From JAAYJT01 sp037445555 (GTDB taxonomy: Bacteria > Bacteroidota > Bacteroidia > Bacteroidales > JAAYJT01), in the NCBI GenBank assembly GCA_037445555.1, contig JBBIKG010000015.1:14040-78039 (forward strand): DNA of 64,000 nucleotides, in the 5' to 3' direction. The notes under the pieces were generated by a model, which saw nothing but the letters and a program-made list of their open reading frames with translations, did not search any database and was not told the DNA's origin. Each line of letters opens with the position of its first letter. Position 1 is the stretch's first letter. The translations under genes were made by a program, and so were the position numbers. Below are positions 62,218 through 64,000 of this stretch, one piece after another.

Positions 62218-63228
62218 ATGAAACCTTATACGCCTTCTATCTCCGACATTGCCAAAGCATTGGGTGTTTCGGTTTCCACGGTATCGAGAGCACTCAAAAA
62301 CCACCCTGACATCAGTGCCGAAACAAGAATGCGTATTCAGGATTTTGCCCGACAGGCAAACTACCGCCCCAATGCCCTTGCGCTGGGATTGAAGAAACAG
62401 CATTCCGACACAATCGGACTTATTATTCCCGAAATACAACACCACTTCTTTTCGTCAGTAATCAGCGGCATCGAAGACCTGGCCTATTCAAGTGGTTACA
62501 GGGTTATGATTTGTCAGTCAAACGAGGATTATGAGCGTGAGGTGATCAATGTCCAGGCCCTGTTCGATCACCGGGTAGATGGCATTCTGGTTTCGGTAAG
62601 CAAAAACACATTGAAGTTCGATCATTTTGAAAGCCTTATTTCAAAAGGAATCCCGGTTGTATTCTTTGACCGGGGATATGAACTGGCTCAAACCGACCAG
62701 GTTTTGACGGATGATGCCGGTGGAGCACAAAGCATTGTAAAAAAACTGGTTGAGAAAGAAAGACGCAGGATATTACACCTGGCCGCACCGCAACACCTGG
62801 TGGTCGGGCGGGAACGTTTCAGAGGGTATTCCGAAGCTCTCGAGCAATATGGAATCAACCCCGACCCATCACTCTTCATGTTATGCGACACTCCCCTAGA
62901 AGTGACAAAACGCAAAAATCAGATTCTGGAATTGGCAGGTTCGATTGACGGCATTTTTGCCGTTAACGACTTTACGGCAATAGCGGTTATGCAATTATTG
63001 CAGGAAAACGGGTACCACATTCCAGAGCAGATTGCGGTGGCCGGATTTGGCGACGATCCCATTGCATCTATCGTAAGACCGGCATTAACTACAGTAGAGC
63101 AAAAAGGATTTGAAATGGGCCGTGAGGCAATCAGCATGCTGTTGCATCGCATCGACAACCCTACCCTGCAAATTGAACCCCAAATTAAAGTATTCCCTAC
63201 CGTGCTAAGAGTGAGGCAATCAACCTGA
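62218..63228 (+). CDS. LacI-family transcriptional regulator
   Basis: A 336-residue repressor-type regulator. Helix-turn-helix at residues 5-30 (ISDIAKALGVSVSTVSRALKNHP), hinge helix RPNALALGLKK near 55, then a type I periplasmic-binding-like sugar domain (about 65-330; TIGLIIPEIQHHFFSSVI, VAVAGFGDDPIASIVRP near 285). It likely senses a sugar from the adjacent starch locus and controls it; a palindromic operator lies in the shared intergenic region. ATG 62218 is preferred to a TTG at 62179. Confidence 0.92.
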   Translation: MKPYTPSISDIAKALGVSVSTVSRALKNHPDISAETRMRIQDFARQANYRPNALALGLKKQHSDTIGLIIPEIQHHFFSSVISGIEDLAYSSGYRVMICQSNEDYEREVINVQALFDHRVDGILVSVSKNTLKFDHFESLISKGIPVVFFDRGYELAQTDQVLTDDAGGAQSIVKKLVEKERRRILHLAAPQHLVVGRERFRGYSEALEQYGINPDPSLFMLCDTPLEVTKRKNQILELAGSIDGIFAVNDFTAIAVMQLLQENGYHIPEQIAVAGFGDDPIASIVRPALTTVEQKGFEMGREAISMLLHRIDNPTLQIEPQIKVFPTVLRVRQST

Positions 63229-63240
63229 GCCGGGCTGAGT

Positions 63241-63795
63241 TTACAATCCTATCTCATCTCCTATTTCTTTCATTGCGTCGATCGCGATGGCAGCCAATTC
63301 GTCGAGCGAAAGTCCCAATTTTTCGCATTCCATTATGGTGTCGCGGTTAACGGAGGCAGCAAAGGCTTTTTCCTTCATGCGCTTGATCACCGACTTTGTT
63401 TTCACTGATGCCACTTTTTTATCGGGATACACCAGGGCCGTGGCTGTTATTAAGCCGGTTATGGTTTCGCCGGCGGCAAGGGCATGATGGAAATGGCTTG
63501 ATCGCTCTTCACTCCCATTCATTTCGTTGTGCCGCACGATAGCGTCGAGCGATTCTTCGTCCATTCCGTTCGCCCGAAGCACCTCCACTGTGCGGTGGCC
63601 GTGAATATGTGGTGTGTTTGCGGTTTCTTCTACATCAAGGTCGTGCAGAAGTCCTGCCAGTCCCCATTGTTCCTTGTCGTAGCCGAGCCTTACGGCCAAA
63701 GCGCGTAAAACAGCTTCCGATGCAAGACAATGTGCAATGGTTCGTGGGTTTTTGACGTATTGATTCAGAAGCTCAACTCCCTCCTGTCGGTTCAT
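63241..63795 (-). CDS. HD-domain phosphohydrolase-like protein
   Basis: A 184-residue HD-superfamily protein. Metal ligands: HCLASEAVLR near residue 22 (His), LAGLLHDLDVEET near 49 (the H-D pair), HIHGHRTVEVL near 64, and HNEMNG near 87. The C-terminal half is helical. Substrate unknown; HDIG-type relatives cleave nucleotides. It converges with the LacI gene and is 13 bp away from the MoaB-like gene on the same strand, so probably co-transcribed. Confidence 0.82.
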   Translation of the reverse strand: MNRQEGVELLNQYVKNPRTIAHCLASEAVLRALAVRLGYDKEQWGLAGLLHDLDVEETANTPHIHGHRTVEVLRANGMDEESLDAIVRHNEMNGSEERSSHFHHALAAGETITGLITATALVYPDKKVASVKTKSVIKRMKEKAFAASVNRDTIMECEKLGLSLDELAAIAIDAMKEIGDEIGL

Positions 63796-63807
63796 GGCAG
63801 ATAAGTT

Positions 63808-64000
63808 TTAGTGAATATCAATGGAGTGTAACATGAAAATCATGTGTTTCAGGTTTTTGAAAATTTCGCCGGTGTATTCTTCAACGGCCTTAACGCTGCC
63901 AGGAATGTTGAATATCAATGTATTATGAAGCACCCCTGCCACAGCGCGGCTGAGCAAAGCGCCGGGCTTATCCTGTCCGTATTTCATTCGGATGGATTCC
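63808..64000 (-). CDS. MoaB/MogA-like molybdopterin protein, C-terminal fragment (5' end outside window)
   Basis: The minus-strand reading gives about 63 residues ending at a TAA at 63810-63808. It includes KYGQDKPGALLSRAVAGV and LIFNIPGSVKAVEEY, the C-terminal P-G-S-x-x-A-V segment typical of MogA/MoaB. These proteins adenylate molybdopterin. The 5' end, beyond 64000, could be a MoaC-MoaB fusion; this cannot be seen. Confidence 0.72.
   Translation of the reverse strand, partial: ESIRMKYGQDKPGALLSRAVAGVLHNTLIFNIPGSVKAVEEYTGEIFKNLKHMIFMLHSIDIH

Overview
The window reads as chromosomal core sequence of a Bacteroidota bacterium, most likely an anaerobic or fermentative member of the Bacteroidales/Marinilabiliales side. 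Evidence: many genes are preceded by the Bacteroidota -7 promoter element TAnnTTTG; there is a PorT-like type IX secretion protein, a SusC/SusD/SusE locus, an RprX/RprY-like two-component pair, a DUF4271 protein, and an acetate-producing pta/ackA operon. The start (alaS) and end (a MoaB/MogA-like gene) are cut by the window edges. I see one tRNA (Glu) and no rRNA, insertion sequence, prophage or CRISPR array.

Layout. 1-5.5 kb: alaS 3' end; a MerR/B12-binding (CarH/LitR-like) regulator followed by an ECF sigma gene with an unusual AT-rich control region; a DMT exporter pair; an aspartate-type aminotransferase. 5.5-8.8 kb: heptose-7-phosphate kinase, menaquinone methyltransferase, PorT and a conserved unknown. 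8.9-10 kb: tRNA-Glu, rpsT with a strong terminator, radC. 10-16.4 kb: UDP-GlcNAc 2-epimerase, a di-haem peroxidase lipoprotein, a lone E2 acyltransferase domain paired with an ATP-cone/Mrr-type nuclease, and a prolyl oligopeptidase. 16.4-25 kb: a YD-repeat-like protein, MATE exporter, small lipoprotein, large hybrid histidine kinase, exonuclease III and a CLC-CBS channel. 24.8-28.5 kb: a Tat-exported DUF362-like protein with a partner, and a TrpB2 gene behind a tryptophan-rich leader peptide and attenuator-like leader. 28.5-35.2 kb: an envelope block (LptD-like, amidase, MCE/MlaD-like, OstA-like). 35.2-38.5 kb: pta, 3-hydroxyacyl-CoA dehydrogenase and ackA on the minus strand. 38.6-45 kb: DUF4271, rnpA, yidD, S41 protease, cdd, ChaN-like and M48 peptidase genes. 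45-48.7 kb: a minus-strand operon of two-component system, MazG-like enzyme and RtcB. 48.8-52.5 kb: OsmC, FlK-like thioesterase, priA, FtsB/DivIC-like. 52.5-63.2 kb: an alpha-glucan utilisation locus (susC, susD, two SusE/F-like lipoproteins, GH13 amylase) next to a divergent LacI-family regulator. 63.2-64 kb: an HD-domain protein and the MoaB/MogA-like end.

The most notable signals are regulatory. (1) The trpB2 leader encodes a 24-residue peptide with the run W-A-W-W, and its Trp codons lie in one arm of mutually exclusive hairpins. (2) The CarH-like/ECF sigma pair has 11-bp-pitch direct repeats just upstream of the sigma promoter, the same pitch as known CarH operators. Other points of interest are the RprXY-MazG-RtcB operon, the ATP-cone/nuclease plus E2-domain pair, and a strong terminator between the sus lipoprotein genes and the amylase. 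All family assignments come from reading motifs; no searches were run.
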